Assembly: GCA_965223835.1 (NCBI GenBank)
Contig: OZ245022.1
Span: 434,001-498,000 of the forward strand
Reading direction: 5' to 3'
Origin: CAVYXZ01 sp965223835
Lineage (GTDB): Bacteria; Chloroflexota; Anaerolineae; Aggregatilineales; Phototrophicaceae
Length of the DNA: 64,000 bases
In this document: piece by piece, positions 16,240 through 24,621 of the stretch
Layout of the letters: each line of letters starts with the position of its first letter
How positions within the stretch are numbered: the first letter of the stretch is position 1
Translations under genes and position numbers: made by a program
The notes under the pieces: generated by a model
The model's database searches: none
What the model was told of the DNA's origin: nothing
The model's input: only the letters and a program-made list of their open reading frames with translations

Positions 16240-18146
16240 TGGGCGGCATCGCTGGCCTATGGAATCTTGACGATGCGCCCGTTGATGAAGCGTTTCTGGA
16301 ACGGATGGCTCAACCCATTACCCATCGTGGCCCGGATGGCATCGGCTACTGGGCCAATAAGGCAATCGGCCTCATTACTTTTCATAGCTGGACCACGCCG
16401 GAAAGTGTCGGTGAAGAACAGCCGCTGATTGATCGCTCCGAAAACCTATGTCTGACTCTTCATGGCCGGGTGGATAATCGTGAAGAGCTGCGGACCATGC
16501 TGGGTTTGCAACCGGCTGAAGCCGCAGATTGCACCGATGCCGATTTGATCCTGCAGGCCTATCAGCACTGGGGCGAAAAATGTCCCCAGAAAATCATCGG
16601 CGAATTCGCTTTTGCGATCTGGGATGCTCGACAGCAACATCTCTTCTGCGCCCGTGATATGGCAGGCTGGAAGCCCTTTTTTTACTACCGTGACCGGTCC
16701 AAATTTGTTTGGGCGTCGGAGTTTCCCCCATTCTTCGAAGTTGAAGGTGTTCCTAAAGTCCCCAACGAAGGGCGCGTCGCCGATTATTTAACTTACTCCA
16801 TGTCCAGCCGCGATGAGACCCTCTATGAAGGGATTTTTCGCTTACCCCCGGCTCATACTTTGATTGTTACCCGCGACGACGTGCAGTTGTCGCCTTATTG
16901 GGGCCTGGACTCGATTCAAGATGTTCATTATCGCACTGATGCTGAATACGCCGAGCATTTCCGAGAAGTGTTCCAGCAGGCAGTCCAGAGTCAATTGCGC
17001 GTCAATGGTCGACTGGGTTCGGATCTCAGCGGCGGGTTGGACTCGTCCAGCGTGGTTAGCGTCGCCGTGCCGCTACTCAATGATCGCCAGCGCCAGCAAT
17101 TTGAAGTGTTTTCGATGTCCTTTCCGGGCACTGATTTTGATGAGACCCACTATATTCGGGATGTTGTCGACAAATGGAACCTGAAAGCCAATCTGATTGA
17201 ACCCCGCCAGCATCCAATCCCGGACCCCTACCAGCAGGCGCGTCAATATCAGTACATCCCCAATTACCCAAATGGCTCGATGGGCGATGCGCTGTATCAA
17301 CTGGCCCGCGAAAAAGGCTTCAGCGTCCTGCTGACCGGTGCCGGTGGCGACGAATGGTTTACCGGCAGCAATTATTGTCCGGCTGACCTATTGCGAAATT
17401 TCCAATGGCTGACGCTTTTTCGCTACCTGCGGGCTGAAACACAGGCCAGTGATGATAATTTGATGGATATTCTTCGTTATTCTCTGTTGCGTCGGGGCAT
17501 TTCACCGCTGGTGTCACCGTCCATCAAGCGCGTTCTACGCCAATTTCGCCGCCGCCCGATAAAAATCCCGGAATGGATCAATCAACAGTTTGCGGAACGT
17601 ATCCATTTGATCGAACGGAATACTCGGAATATTTTTGCGGAGCGCAAACTTCATTCTTTTGCCAGAATTGAATTATTCCAGAGTATTGCTACCAGTATGA
17701 ATATTCATACTTATGAAATGGAGGAACGTTATGCCGCCACCTTTAATGTTGAACTGCGTCAGCCGTTTCACTCACAACCAATAATTGAATTTGGGCTAGG
17801 CATTCCCGAAGCGCAGCGGCGACGCGATGGCACAACCAAGTATGTTTTACGCCAGGCTATGCAGGGTATCCTGCCGGAATCCGTTCGCCAGCGCCAGACG
17901 AAGGCCGAGTTCTCAGCCGTCATGCCCCCGGCGATGGAAGCGCTGGGTGGTCGTTCTTTCTTCGACAACTTGCAAACTGAGCAACGCGGTTGGGTGCTAT
18001 CAGCCCCTCTACAAGCCCGCTATAGTGAAATGGAGTATTATTGGAATGAACAAGACGACAGGTATAAATCGATGGTCTGGGATTTGTGGTTAGCGATGGC
18101 GCTTGAGGTGTGGTTTCACGAATGTTTATCACCGATGGAGCAGTAA
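16239..18146 (+). CDS. Lasso peptide cyclase C (asparagine synthetase-like)
   Basis: 635 residues with asparagine-synthetase architecture: an N-terminal Ntn glutaminase-like domain (1 to ~200) and an ATP-PPi synthetase domain with the P-loop SGGLDSS (264-270). The catalytic Cys2 of glutamine-dependent enzymes is missing: the protein begins MGGIAGLW instead of MCGI. Loss of glutaminase activity is typical of lasso cyclases, which adenylate an Asp or Glu side chain and form the macrolactam with the core N-terminus rather than make asparagine. GAGGDEWFTG and the Asn-synthetase C-terminal helices are present. It is coupled to B2 by a 1-base overlap. Precursor 1 lies 123 bases downstream. Confidence 0.92.
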   Translation: MGGIAGLWNLDDAPVDEAFLERMAQPITHRGPDGIGYWANKAIGLITFHSWTTPESVGEEQPLIDRSENLCLTLHGRVDNREELRTMLGLQPAEAADCTDADLILQAYQHWGEKCPQKIIGEFAFAIWDARQQHLFCARDMAGWKPFFYYRDRSKFVWASEFPPFFEVEGVPKVPNEGRVADYLTYSMSSRDETLYEGIFRLPPAHTLIVTRDDVQLSPYWGLDSIQDVHYRTDAEYAEHFREVFQQAVQSQLRVNGRLGSDLSGGLDSSSVVSVAVPLLNDRQRQQFEVFSMSFPGTDFDETHYIRDVVDKWNLKANLIEPRQHPIPDPYQQARQYQYIPNYPNGSMGDALYQLAREKGFSVLLTGAGGDEWFTGSNYCPADLLRNFQWLTLFRYLRAETQASDDNLMDILRYSLLRRGISPLVSPSIKRVLRQFRRRPIKIPEWINQQFAERIHLIERNTRNIFAERKLHSFARIELFQSIATSMNIHTYEMEERYAATFNVELRQPFHSQPIIEFGLGIPEAQRRRDGTTKYVLRQAMQGILPESVRQRQTKAEFSAVMPPAMEALGGRSFFDNLQTEQRGWVLSAPLQARYSEMEYYWNEQDDRYKSMVWDLWLAMALEVWFHECLSPMEQ

Positions 18147-18193
18147 CAAAAGAAATTGATGGTTGAAATGTTAAGAAAGCTATGCTTGATTAT

Positions 18194-18220
18194 TTGTGAC
18201 AAATGTTGCTAAGATATAAT
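18194..18220 (+). promoter_or_regulatory. Candidate promoter of precursor 1
   Basis: TATAAT at 18215-18220 with TTGTGA at 18194-18199 (15-base spacing, short but usable) lies 50 bases before the precursor ATG. A dedicated strong promoter is expected because lasso precursors are needed in excess of the enzymes. Confidence 0.4.
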
Positions 18221-18269
18221 AATTACAAAATTGAGATTATCCCATTTGTCAATCAACTTGGAGATCGTA

Positions 18270-18437
18270 ATGGAAAATCAAACCGGCAACCATAATAAAT
18301 CTCAAACTACGGATAAAGCACCCACAAAAAAATCCTATTCCCCGCCCCAGTTGGTTAATTACGGTGATCTGGCGGCATTGACTCAAAGCGGTGGTAGTGG
18401 CGGGACCGAAGGCCTGAGCGGTATGGCGATGGCTTAA
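18270..18437 (+). CDS. Lasso peptide precursor 1
   Basis: 55 residues from ATG 18270, with GGAG at 18260-18263. The leader (1-39) ends with the exact lasso leader pattern Y-x2-P-x-L-x3-G-x5-T: YSPPQLVNYGDLAALT, with Y23, P26, L28, G32 and T38. T38 at the penultimate leader position predicts cleavage after Q39. The 16-residue core is SGGSGGTEGLSGMAMA; the first acidic residue, E47, is core position 8, giving an S1-to-E8 eight-residue macrolactam ring and a short tail GLSGMAMA. A Ser at position 1 instead of Gly is uncommon. Cleavage one residue later would give a Gly1 seven-residue ring, but this breaks the Thr(-2) rule. The tail lacks bulky plug residues apart from Leu and Met. Co-located B1, B2, C and K support the call. 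Confidence 0.9.
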   Translation: MENQTGNHNKSQTTDKAPTKKSYSPPQLVNYGDLAALTQSGGSGGTEGLSGMAMA

Positions 18438-18578
18438 GTCTCAACCGCCTCAAGCAGATCGTGACTTTATCTATATTCTGTATCCCTGGGGTCGCTGCTG
18501 GTTTAGTTCTATCACAAGCGTGACCCCACCGAATATTTTGGGTTTAGGAACATCAGCCACATTTATCAGATTTATTCA

Positions 18579-19493
18579 TTGGTGCTTGTCAGCACAGTTT
18601 CGCTCCCGCTCCGGCATGTGGTGCAAGCGTCAGAACCCCGGTGGCACTTCGCGTTCAAAACCGAGACACTAGCTAACCGAACACCTCCTGATTGGACAGT
18701 GCATAGTGCGTTTGCTGACGGTACGCCCTGGATACTGTTTGGCAAACATGATGGTGTTTCCTGGTTGAGATTTCCTGAACTGGTCGATTTTGTGATTCAA
18801 CCCGACCAACGGTCGATTGTGGCTTATGCGCCCGACGATTTTCCTCGAGAAACGCTCACGCACCTGCTCTTAGATCAAGTGCTGCCGCGTGTCGCCGCGC
18901 TCGACGGTGCTCTGGTCCTGCATGCCAGCGGGATTGTAATTAATCATCATGCCGTCGCGTTTCTGGGTCCCACCGGGGTTGGCAAGTCTACATTGGTGGC
19001 AAGTCTGTGTCAGCGCGGCTTTCCGCTGATTGCCGATGACTGTCTGGCACTAGAGATCACCGATCAGCGTATTAAAGTTCATCCTGGTTATCCCAGCCTG
19101 CGCTTATGGCGCGACTCTGCCGCGCAAATGGCGGAAATGCTGCCAGCAGTTGGTCCGGTTGCTCACTACACCGATAAACGGCGCGTCGATGTCAGCGCTA
19201 ATTCCGTCCCATTTTGTGACCAGCTACTGCCCCTGGCCGGTGCCTATGTCATTTCTTCGCCTGATGATTCGGCGCAAACAATTGAGCGCTCTCCCCTGTC
19301 GCCACGTGAAGCCCTGCTCGCCATGTTAGCCGGGACGTTTCGCCTTGAAACAGGCGATCCACATCTCCTTGTTCATGACCTGGATGATTATATCGAGATC
19401 GCCGAGACGATTCCCTTTTATGCCCTGCACTACCCGCGCGACTATGCGTTGCTGCCTGCGGTCCATGATATCATTCTGAGCGATCAAGTATAG
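18579..19493 (+). CDS. HPr kinase-like lasso-cluster kinase
   Basis: 304 residues as read from TTG 18579. It shows the HPr-kinase/phosphorylase P-loop GPTGVGKST (130-138) in HHAVAFLGPTGVGKSTLV, a downstream LIADDCLAL with the catalytic Asp pair, and VHPGYPSLRLWRD. HPrK homologues in lasso clusters such as paeninodin phosphorylate a Ser of the precursor. Both precursors here share a conserved Ser in EGxSGM, a possible target (inference). Homology seems to begin upstream of the TTG, at MYxIYSLxLxSxxxLP-like residues, but no ATG, GTG or TTG exists between the upstream stop (18504) and 18579. The true start may be a rare ATT at 18561, after AGGA at 18546-18549. Confidence 0.85.
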   Translation: MVLVSTVSLPLRHVVQASEPRWHFAFKTETLANRTPPDWTVHSAFADGTPWILFGKHDGVSWLRFPELVDFVIQPDQRSIVAYAPDDFPRETLTHLLLDQVLPRVAALDGALVLHASGIVINHHAVAFLGPTGVGKSTLVASLCQRGFPLIADDCLALEITDQRIKVHPGYPSLRLWRDSAAQMAEMLPAVGPVAHYTDKRRVDVSANSVPFCDQLLPLAGAYVISSPDDSAQTIERSPLSPREALLAMLAGTFRLETGDPHLLVHDLDDYIEIAETIPFYALHYPRDYALLPAVHDIILSDQV

Positions 19494-19533
19494 CAACCGT
19501 AGTCATAAGAGTCCGGGATTTTCCCGTCGGCCA

Positions 19534-20746
19534 TAGGGCAATCGCATATCAAATCTCAATGAAGGATAATGGTAGTCAAAAAAGGGACTGCCATGCTGCC
19601 AGAGACGAGTATACTCGCATACTTTGCGGAACTGGACGATCCACGCATTGAAAAGAACCAGAAGCATCCACTCATCAATGTCATCACCATTGCTATATTG
19701 GGTGTCATCTGTGGTGCCGATACCTGGGTGGATATTGAATGCTATGGCAAGGCCAAGCAGGCGTGGTTAGGCACATTTCTGGATTTGAAAAACGGGATTC
19801 CATCACACGACACGTTCGGGCGGGTCTTTCGTTGGCTGGATGCCGAGCAATTCCAAGTTCAGTTTATTGCCTGGACACAGCATATCTGTGAGCTGACAGC
19901 AGGACAATTGGTGTCTCTGGATGGCAAAAAGCTGCGGCGCAGCCAAGATAAGCCGCATGAACGCGACGGGATTTGGATGGTCAGCGCTTGGGCAGGAGAA
20001 AACCGGATGGTATTAGGGCAGACGAAAGTCGATGAGAAATCGAATGAAATCACGGCGATCCCTGAACTGCTTTCGGTGTTGGAAATCACCGGGTGTCTCG
20101 TGACCATTGATGCGATGGGAACCCACAGCGACATCGCCCAGAAGATTGTCAAAGCCCAGGCAGACTACATTCTGCCAGTGAAAGCGAACCAAGGCACACT
20201 GTATGAAGACATGGTGATGCTTTTCGATGGATTTGAAGCCGAAAACTATGCCGCTGTCGCCTTTGACACCGCCAAACAGGGGTCTGAGGGGCATGACCGC
20301 TGTGAAATACGCCAGTGTTGGGTCGTATCGGAACCGGATTATCGCACCTATCTACGACGAGGCGGTGTCTGGCCGAAGTTGACGACGCTGGTGAAACTGT
20401 TGACCGTTCGCATCACACCGAAGAAAACCGAGGTCTCGGTGCGCTACTTCATCAGTAGTTGGTCGGCTTCAGCACACGCCTTCCTCAAGCGTATTCGAGA
20501 GCACTGGCAGATCGAAAACGGCTTACATTGGGTGCTCGACATCGCTTTTCGGGAGGACGAGTCACGCATCCGTAAGGATCATGCCCCACAGAATATGGCG
20601 GTTCTGCGCCACATGGCCCTCAACCTGCTCAAGCAAGAGACCTCGGTCAAGGTGGGCATCGCCGCCAAACGCAAAATGGCTGGTTGGGACAACACCTATC
20701 TGCTCAAGGTCGTATGTCCGTAAAGGTTTGATATGCAATCGCCCTA
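19534..20746 (+). mobile_element. ISAs1-family element, copy 2 (1213 bp), inserted in the lasso cluster
   Basis: Same length, ends and orientation as copy 1 (8104-9316). A perfect 10-bp target duplication CCGTCGGCCA flanks it (19524-19533 and 20747-20756), so the insertion is recent and independent of copy 1. It lies 40 bases after the kinase stop and separates kinase and precursor 1 from precursor 2 and the methyltransferase, which otherwise would be ~240 bases apart. Confidence 0.96.
19569..20723 (+). CDS. ISAs1-family transposase, copy 2
   Basis: 384 residues, identical to the transposase at 8139-9293, with intact DDE residues. Start alternatives are the same: ATG 19569 or the family-typical ATG 19593. 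Confidence 0.95.
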   Translation: MVVKKGTAMLPETSILAYFAELDDPRIEKNQKHPLINVITIAILGVICGADTWVDIECYGKAKQAWLGTFLDLKNGIPSHDTFGRVFRWLDAEQFQVQFIAWTQHICELTAGQLVSLDGKKLRRSQDKPHERDGIWMVSAWAGENRMVLGQTKVDEKSNEITAIPELLSVLEITGCLVTIDAMGTHSDIAQKIVKAQADYILPVKANQGTLYEDMVMLFDGFEAENYAAVAFDTAKQGSEGHDRCEIRQCWVVSEPDYRTYLRRGGVWPKLTTLVKLLTVRITPKKTEVSVRYFISSWSASAHAFLKRIREHWQIENGLHWVLDIAFREDESRIRKDHAPQNMAVLRHMALNLLKQETSVKVGIAAKRKMAGWDNTYLLKVVCP

Positions 20747-20939
20747 CCGTCGGCCATGCTGTTCCAACCAGATTGCAAAAAGCAGTATACAATAAGATAT
20801 GCATGGTCCAATCACGGGAATAAATTTTCCGGCTCGGTGATGGCGTTGCCTATCAAAGGTTGATATTTTCTATATTTATGAATGTAGAGTAATTGATAGA
20901 ATAATTCTCACTTTCTTGCCAAAGCAAGGGGTAGAAATC

Positions 20940-21152
20940 GTGACAGAATCGAGAATCAACGATCAAAATAAATCAATTGACCCTATGGCGATGACCAGGA
21001 AACCGTACTCGCCGCCGCAATTGCTGAATTATGGGAGCCTGGCTGTGTTAACTCAGGGGTCTGGTTCCGGCGGAGTTGAGGGCAAGAGTGGCATGGTGAC
21101 GATTACGAGTATGAAGAAGGGGATGGGCACCCCCGGTGGCATGAAGATGTAA
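20940..21152 (+). CDS. Lasso peptide precursor 2
   Basis: 70 residues from GTG 20940, with AAGGGG at 20926-20931. This start gives a 39-residue leader, the same length as precursor 1, and a related beginning (TESRINDQNKS against ENQTGNHNKS). The leader end YSPPQLLNYGSLAVLT again fits Y-x2-P-x-L-x3-G-x5-T with Y23, P26, L28, G32 and T38. The predicted core starts at G40 after Q39; GSGSGGVE puts E47 at core position 8, an eight-residue Gly1-Glu8 ring. EGKSGM matches EGLSGM of precursor 1. The remaining tail (residues 53-70) is long for a lasso peptide and rich in Met, Gly and Lys, so it could be trimmed or interact with metals or membranes (speculative). Confidence 0.88.
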   Translation: MTESRINDQNKSIDPMAMTRKPYSPPQLLNYGSLAVLTQGSGSGGVEGKSGMVTITSMKKGMGTPGGMKM

Positions 21153-21197
21153 GGTTAGCGCTGTCGTCGCTGCCTGCTACTCTGGAAAACGAGACTT

Positions 21198-22328
21198 ATG
21201 TACAGTGTTTATGATTATGGCGCTATGTTCAAAGATAGCCAGCGCGTTCAGGCCTATGTCACCGCGCTGGAGCGGGTTATTACGCCCACCTCGGTTGTTG
21301 TCGATATTGGAACGGGGACCGGCATTTTCGCGTTTTTAGCTTGCCAGTTGGGAGCGCCCCGCGTGTATGCCATTGAGACCAACGACGCAATTCACGTTGC
21401 AGCCCAGATTGCCCGGGCCAATGGTTATGCCGATCGTATCCAATTCATTCAACAACCCGCTAACCAGGTGCAACTTCCCGAACAAGCGGATGTGATGGTA
21501 TCCGATTTGCGCGGCACTTTACCATTGTATGACCAGCATATCCCCATCATTATGGATGCCCGACGTCGGTTTTTGAAAACTGATGGCGCTTTGCTCCCGC
21601 AGCGCGATACCCTGGTCGCTGCGCTGATTACCGCGCCTGATCTCTATCCTGATTACAGCGACGTTTGGGAGTCATTTTCCCTCGACATGCGGGCCGGTCG
21701 CGACCACGCCATGCATACGCCAGGTACCTATCGTCCGGCGGTCGATCAACTATTAACAGCGCCCCAGCCGTTTGCAACGCTGGACTATCACATGATTGAG
21801 TCGCCCAACATCAGCGGCAAGGCTACCTTCACAGCCCAGCAAAGCGGCACGGCCCATGGTTACTCAGTGTGGTTTGATGCTGAAGTGATGGACGGCCTCA
21901 CCTACTCGAACGCGCCCAGTGAGCCAGAACAGGTCTATGGTCATCTGTACCTGCCACTGGAACAGGCGGTCCCGGTGGAAGTCGGCGACAGGGTTGAAGC
22001 CAAATTTGTCGCCAAACTCATCGGCGATGATTATGTGTGGCAATGGAACACAACCATCACTACGGAGTCCGGTCAACATCACTTCAAACAATCAACCCTG
22101 TTGGCTAGCCCGCTTTCACCAACCAGCCTGCGCCAGAGTAGACCAGATTATCGACCGGAACTGAATGAAAAAGGTGCGATGCTGTTGCAGGTTTTGCAAC
22201 ATATACAGGCTCACAAAACCAATGCGGAAATTGCTGCCTTCGTTTTTGCCGAATTTCCCAATGAGTTTGCAGATTTAGCCGCCGCCGCGACCTACGTGAA
22301 AACGACCGTCGCCCGATATAGTCAGTGA
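21198..22328 (+). CDS. PRMT-like SAM methyltransferase of the lasso cluster
   Basis: 376 residues. The N-terminal half is a class I methyltransferase of the protein arginine methyltransferase type: VVDIGTGTGIFAFLA (motif I, 34-48), AIE with acidic E60, and a PRMT-like strand VMVSDLRGTLP (99-109). The PRMT double-E loop is degenerate (Asp replaces the first Glu, and the second is not evident), so Arg methylation is doubtful; the precursor cores contain no Arg. A beta-rich region follows. The last ~58 residues (319-376; LNEKGAMLLQVLQHIQ, TNAEIAAFVFAEFP) resemble the helical half of PqqD/RRE domains, hinting at built-in leader recognition. It starts 45 bases after precursor 2, so tailoring of that peptide is likely (inference). 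Confidence 0.8.
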   Translation: MYSVYDYGAMFKDSQRVQAYVTALERVITPTSVVVDIGTGTGIFAFLACQLGAPRVYAIETNDAIHVAAQIARANGYADRIQFIQQPANQVQLPEQADVMVSDLRGTLPLYDQHIPIIMDARRRFLKTDGALLPQRDTLVAALITAPDLYPDYSDVWESFSLDMRAGRDHAMHTPGTYRPAVDQLLTAPQPFATLDYHMIESPNISGKATFTAQQSGTAHGYSVWFDAEVMDGLTYSNAPSEPEQVYGHLYLPLEQAVPVEVGDRVEAKFVAKLIGDDYVWQWNTTITTESGQHHFKQSTLLASPLSPTSLRQSRPDYRPELNEKGAMLLQVLQHIQAHKTNAEIAAFVFAEFPNEFADLAAAATYVKTTVARYSQ

Positions 22329-22358
22329 ACACGATGAGGTTGCTTCCGGTTGCAACGG

Positions 22359-23510
22359 TCAAGAGTCCGTTATTTCCAGTGCATAGATAAACCCGTCGTG
22401 TGCGCCGAAGTAGCTACGGTTATCAACAACACTTGGCGAAGTCCAGACGAACACATCAGTGCCAACGCTAAAGGTCCATATAGTGTCACCATCGCTGCGA
22501 TCCAACGCATAAAGATTGCCATCACTCGAACCGATGATGACCAGTTGCTCGGTTACTGCCGGTGACGAGAAAACCGCGCCATTGATGCTGGTTTCCCATA
22601 ACAAGTTGCCGCTATCTGCCGCCAGAGCATAGACCAAGCCGGTGTGCGATCCCATATACACAACGTCGTCCACAGCCGAAGGCGATGAAAAGATCTCGCG
22701 GCCAGCCCGAAAGCGCCAGACTTCTGCGCCGGTCTGAGCATCAAGGGCATATAAAAATCCCGAATCGGAGCCGATAAACACGCGATCATCTACAATCGCT
22801 GGCGATGAAAAAACAGCGGCCCCGGTGTCAAACCGCCATTGTTCTGCACCAGTTTCCGCATCCAGCGCGTACACATAATTATCGATTGAGCCGATAAACA
22901 CCTGCCCGCCGCTGACCGTTGGTGAAGAGAGAATGCCCGCCCCTGTCTTGAAGCGCCATTGTTCATCCCCGGTCTGCGCATCCAGTGCATAGACATGGTG
23001 GTCGAAAGCACCAAAATAGACCACGCCCGCCACCACCGCCGGTGAGGATTGTTGCCCGCCGCCACCCAGCGGAAATGACCATATCGCAGCGCCATTTTCA
23101 GAGTCCACCGCGTAGAAGCGATTATCGTCGGCACCGAAATACACCAGTCCATCAACGACGGCTGGCGACGCCCGCAGCAGCCCACCGACGGGGAAGCGCC
23201 AGCGCTCCGCGCCCGTTGCTACATCCAGCGCCAACAGGTGACGGGCAAATGATCCGACATACAGCATGTCGTTGACCACTGCCGGTGACGATTCCACGAC
23301 ATCTCCGGTATCGAAGCGCCATAACAATTGCGGTGCTGCGGTCAGGTCTTGCTGCCCGATGGTGGCAGTGTGCTGTACATTGTGTCGAAACATCGGCCAA
23401 TCGTTGGCGTTCGCGGGTATGTCAGGCTGGGCGGAAAGGGTCATAGTCTTGAATAGACTCCACAACAAGAGCAAGAACGCCGCTCCGGCAAAATGAGCAA
23501 CTCGCGTCAT
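22359..23510 (-). CDS. Secreted PQQ-type beta-propeller repeat protein
   Basis: 383 residues from the ATG at 23510, chosen because a signal-peptide-like segment follows (RVAHFAGAAFLLLLWSLF); the longer frame upstream overlaps the DUF3179 gene. Eight WD/PQQ-like repeats of ~40 residues each follow, with the recurring pattern LDAQTGxExWRF and SSPAVVDDxVYxGS, so an eight-bladed propeller like BamB or PQQ dehydrogenases is expected. No catalytic PQQ dehydrogenase residues are seen, so a binding or scaffold role outside the membrane is more likely. It lies 43 bases after the DUF3179 gene on the same strand, a probable two-gene operon. Confidence 0.88.
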   Translation of the reverse strand: MTRVAHFAGAAFLLLLWSLFKTMTLSAQPDIPANANDWPMFRHNVQHTATIGQQDLTAAPQLLWRFDTGDVVESSPAVVNDMLYVGSFARHLLALDVATGAERWRFPVGGLLRASPAVVDGLVYFGADDNRFYAVDSENGAAIWSFPLGGGGQQSSPAVVAGVVYFGAFDHHVYALDAQTGDEQWRFKTGAGILSSPTVSGGQVFIGSIDNYVYALDAETGAEQWRFDTGAAVFSSPAIVDDRVFIGSDSGFLYALDAQTGAEVWRFRAGREIFSSPSAVDDVVYMGSHTGLVYALAADSGNLLWETSINGAVFSSPAVTEQLVIIGSSDGNLYALDRSDGDTIWTFSVGTDVFVWTSPSVVDNRSYFGAHDGFIYALEITDS

Positions 23511-23553
23511 TATACTGTGACTTTCACTTGTTCGATAAATCTGATGGACTTGG

Positions 23554-24621
23554 CTAACGATAACTGCCAGAGTAGAAATCTGTCTGCGGGTAAAAATCGC
23601 GCCACGCCCAATCAAATGACGAAATGTAGGGGATTTCGCGCAGGCCCTCCCCAACCAGTTCACCCGCTGTGGCAACGCCACGAGTCGGATTCCAGATGCT
23701 GCCGGTTTGATCGTCCACCAACTGATCGTCCAACTGTGAGAATGTGAGCAGTGTGCCATCGCTTAACTGGCGTACAAAGATGCTGATATTGCGTGTATCC
23801 GAATCGGTGAAAATTAACAGGGGGATGCCATTGAGTTCATCCTGAATAATGCCGGCATCCGCGAGGGCTGGATAAGGATAGGCTCGGGCGGCATCACCAA
23901 TGGCGACACCCGCAACGAAGTTGTCATCCGGCGATTGTCCCGGCGCAAACCCGGAACTGCCTTCGACAACCAGCGCCAATGTTTTCGGGTGTTCGGCTTT
24001 CCAGGTAGACCAGGGCACCAGGCTAAAGGGTAGGAGTTTGAGTTGCGTGCCTTTGAATTCCCCGGTGAGCGCCCGCCCCCAGGGTTGGGTCCAGATTGAG
24101 CCAGTGGCATGGTCAAACCAGGTCATGGCATTCATCCACAACGCGCCATGATTGCCGAAGACATGAACCTCGTCATTGATGCGCCGGTCATGCACGAGAC
24201 CGGTGTAGCAAATCGGTCACCATGATACCAGGACGGGTGTCCCACCAATTACGTCGTTGACGATTTCGCGGCTGCGTAAGATGCCGACCGAATAGGCCCG
24301 CGCGTCGCCATTGATGTCCACCCCCATCACGAGGTCGTTATCGCCATAAGGCGCATCGGCCACGCCGACAAAGGTCGGTTCGTAAATCGGTGAGATGCCA
24401 TCGCGAGGCAGTAACTGCGCAATCCGATATTCCTGGTCATCCTCGATGAACGTCACGCTATCGAGATTGCCGGGTAAGCCATCAGAGATTATCGGTTCAG
24501 CCGTTGGTCCCGGCGTCGGTGTCGCCACTGATTGAAGGTCAGGGTCAGCCACCGCGCCGCTACACGCCGCCAATAGCAGCGCGAGGACCACAAAACCGGA
24601 AAAATGATGCCTGAAGGTCAT
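23554..24621 (-). CDS. DUF3179 lipoprotein with in-frame TGA at a CPxC motif (candidate selenoprotein)
   Basis: One continuous frame of 355 residues is interrupted only by TGA at 24217-24219. The N-terminus is a lipoprotein signal (VVLALLLAACSG, lipobox LAAC). The part before the stop has DUF3179 hallmarks (VMGVDINGDARAYSVGILR, EIVNDVIGGTPVLVSW). Immediately after the stop it continues PICYTGLVHDRR, FGNHGALWMNAMTWFDHATG and GSIWNPTRGVA to a normal C-terminus. Homologues I know read WCPxC here, so the TGA replaces the first Cys (position 135, with C138 following), giving U-P-I-C. A perfect 6-bp stem with an 8-base GU-containing loop follows 13 bases later, in the SECIS range. The alternative is a simple nonsense mutation. 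The function of DUF3179 is unknown; an extracytoplasmic redox or metal role is possible. Confidence 0.75.
24184..24219 (-). promoter_or_regulatory. SECIS-like hairpin downstream of the in-frame TGA
   Basis: On the minus strand, TGA (24219-24217) is followed by 13 bases and then CCGGTC (24203-24198), loop TCGTGCAT (24197-24190), GACCGG (24189-24184). The stem is perfect, and the loop carries a GU about 22 bases after the TGA, matching the 16-37 base window usual for bacterial SECIS elements. In a coding region such stems can arise by chance, so this is a candidate. Confidence 0.5.

Noticed and set aside
16239..18146. Genuine asparagine synthetase
   Set aside because: The catalytic Cys2 is replaced (MGGIAG), and the neighbours are RRE, B2 protease and lasso precursors.
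8104..20746. Composite transposon carrying the lasso genes
   Set aside because: Each ISAs1 copy has its own perfect target duplication (9 bp AAGACAGAA for copy 1 and 10 bp CCGTCGGCCA for copy 2), so they moved as single elements.
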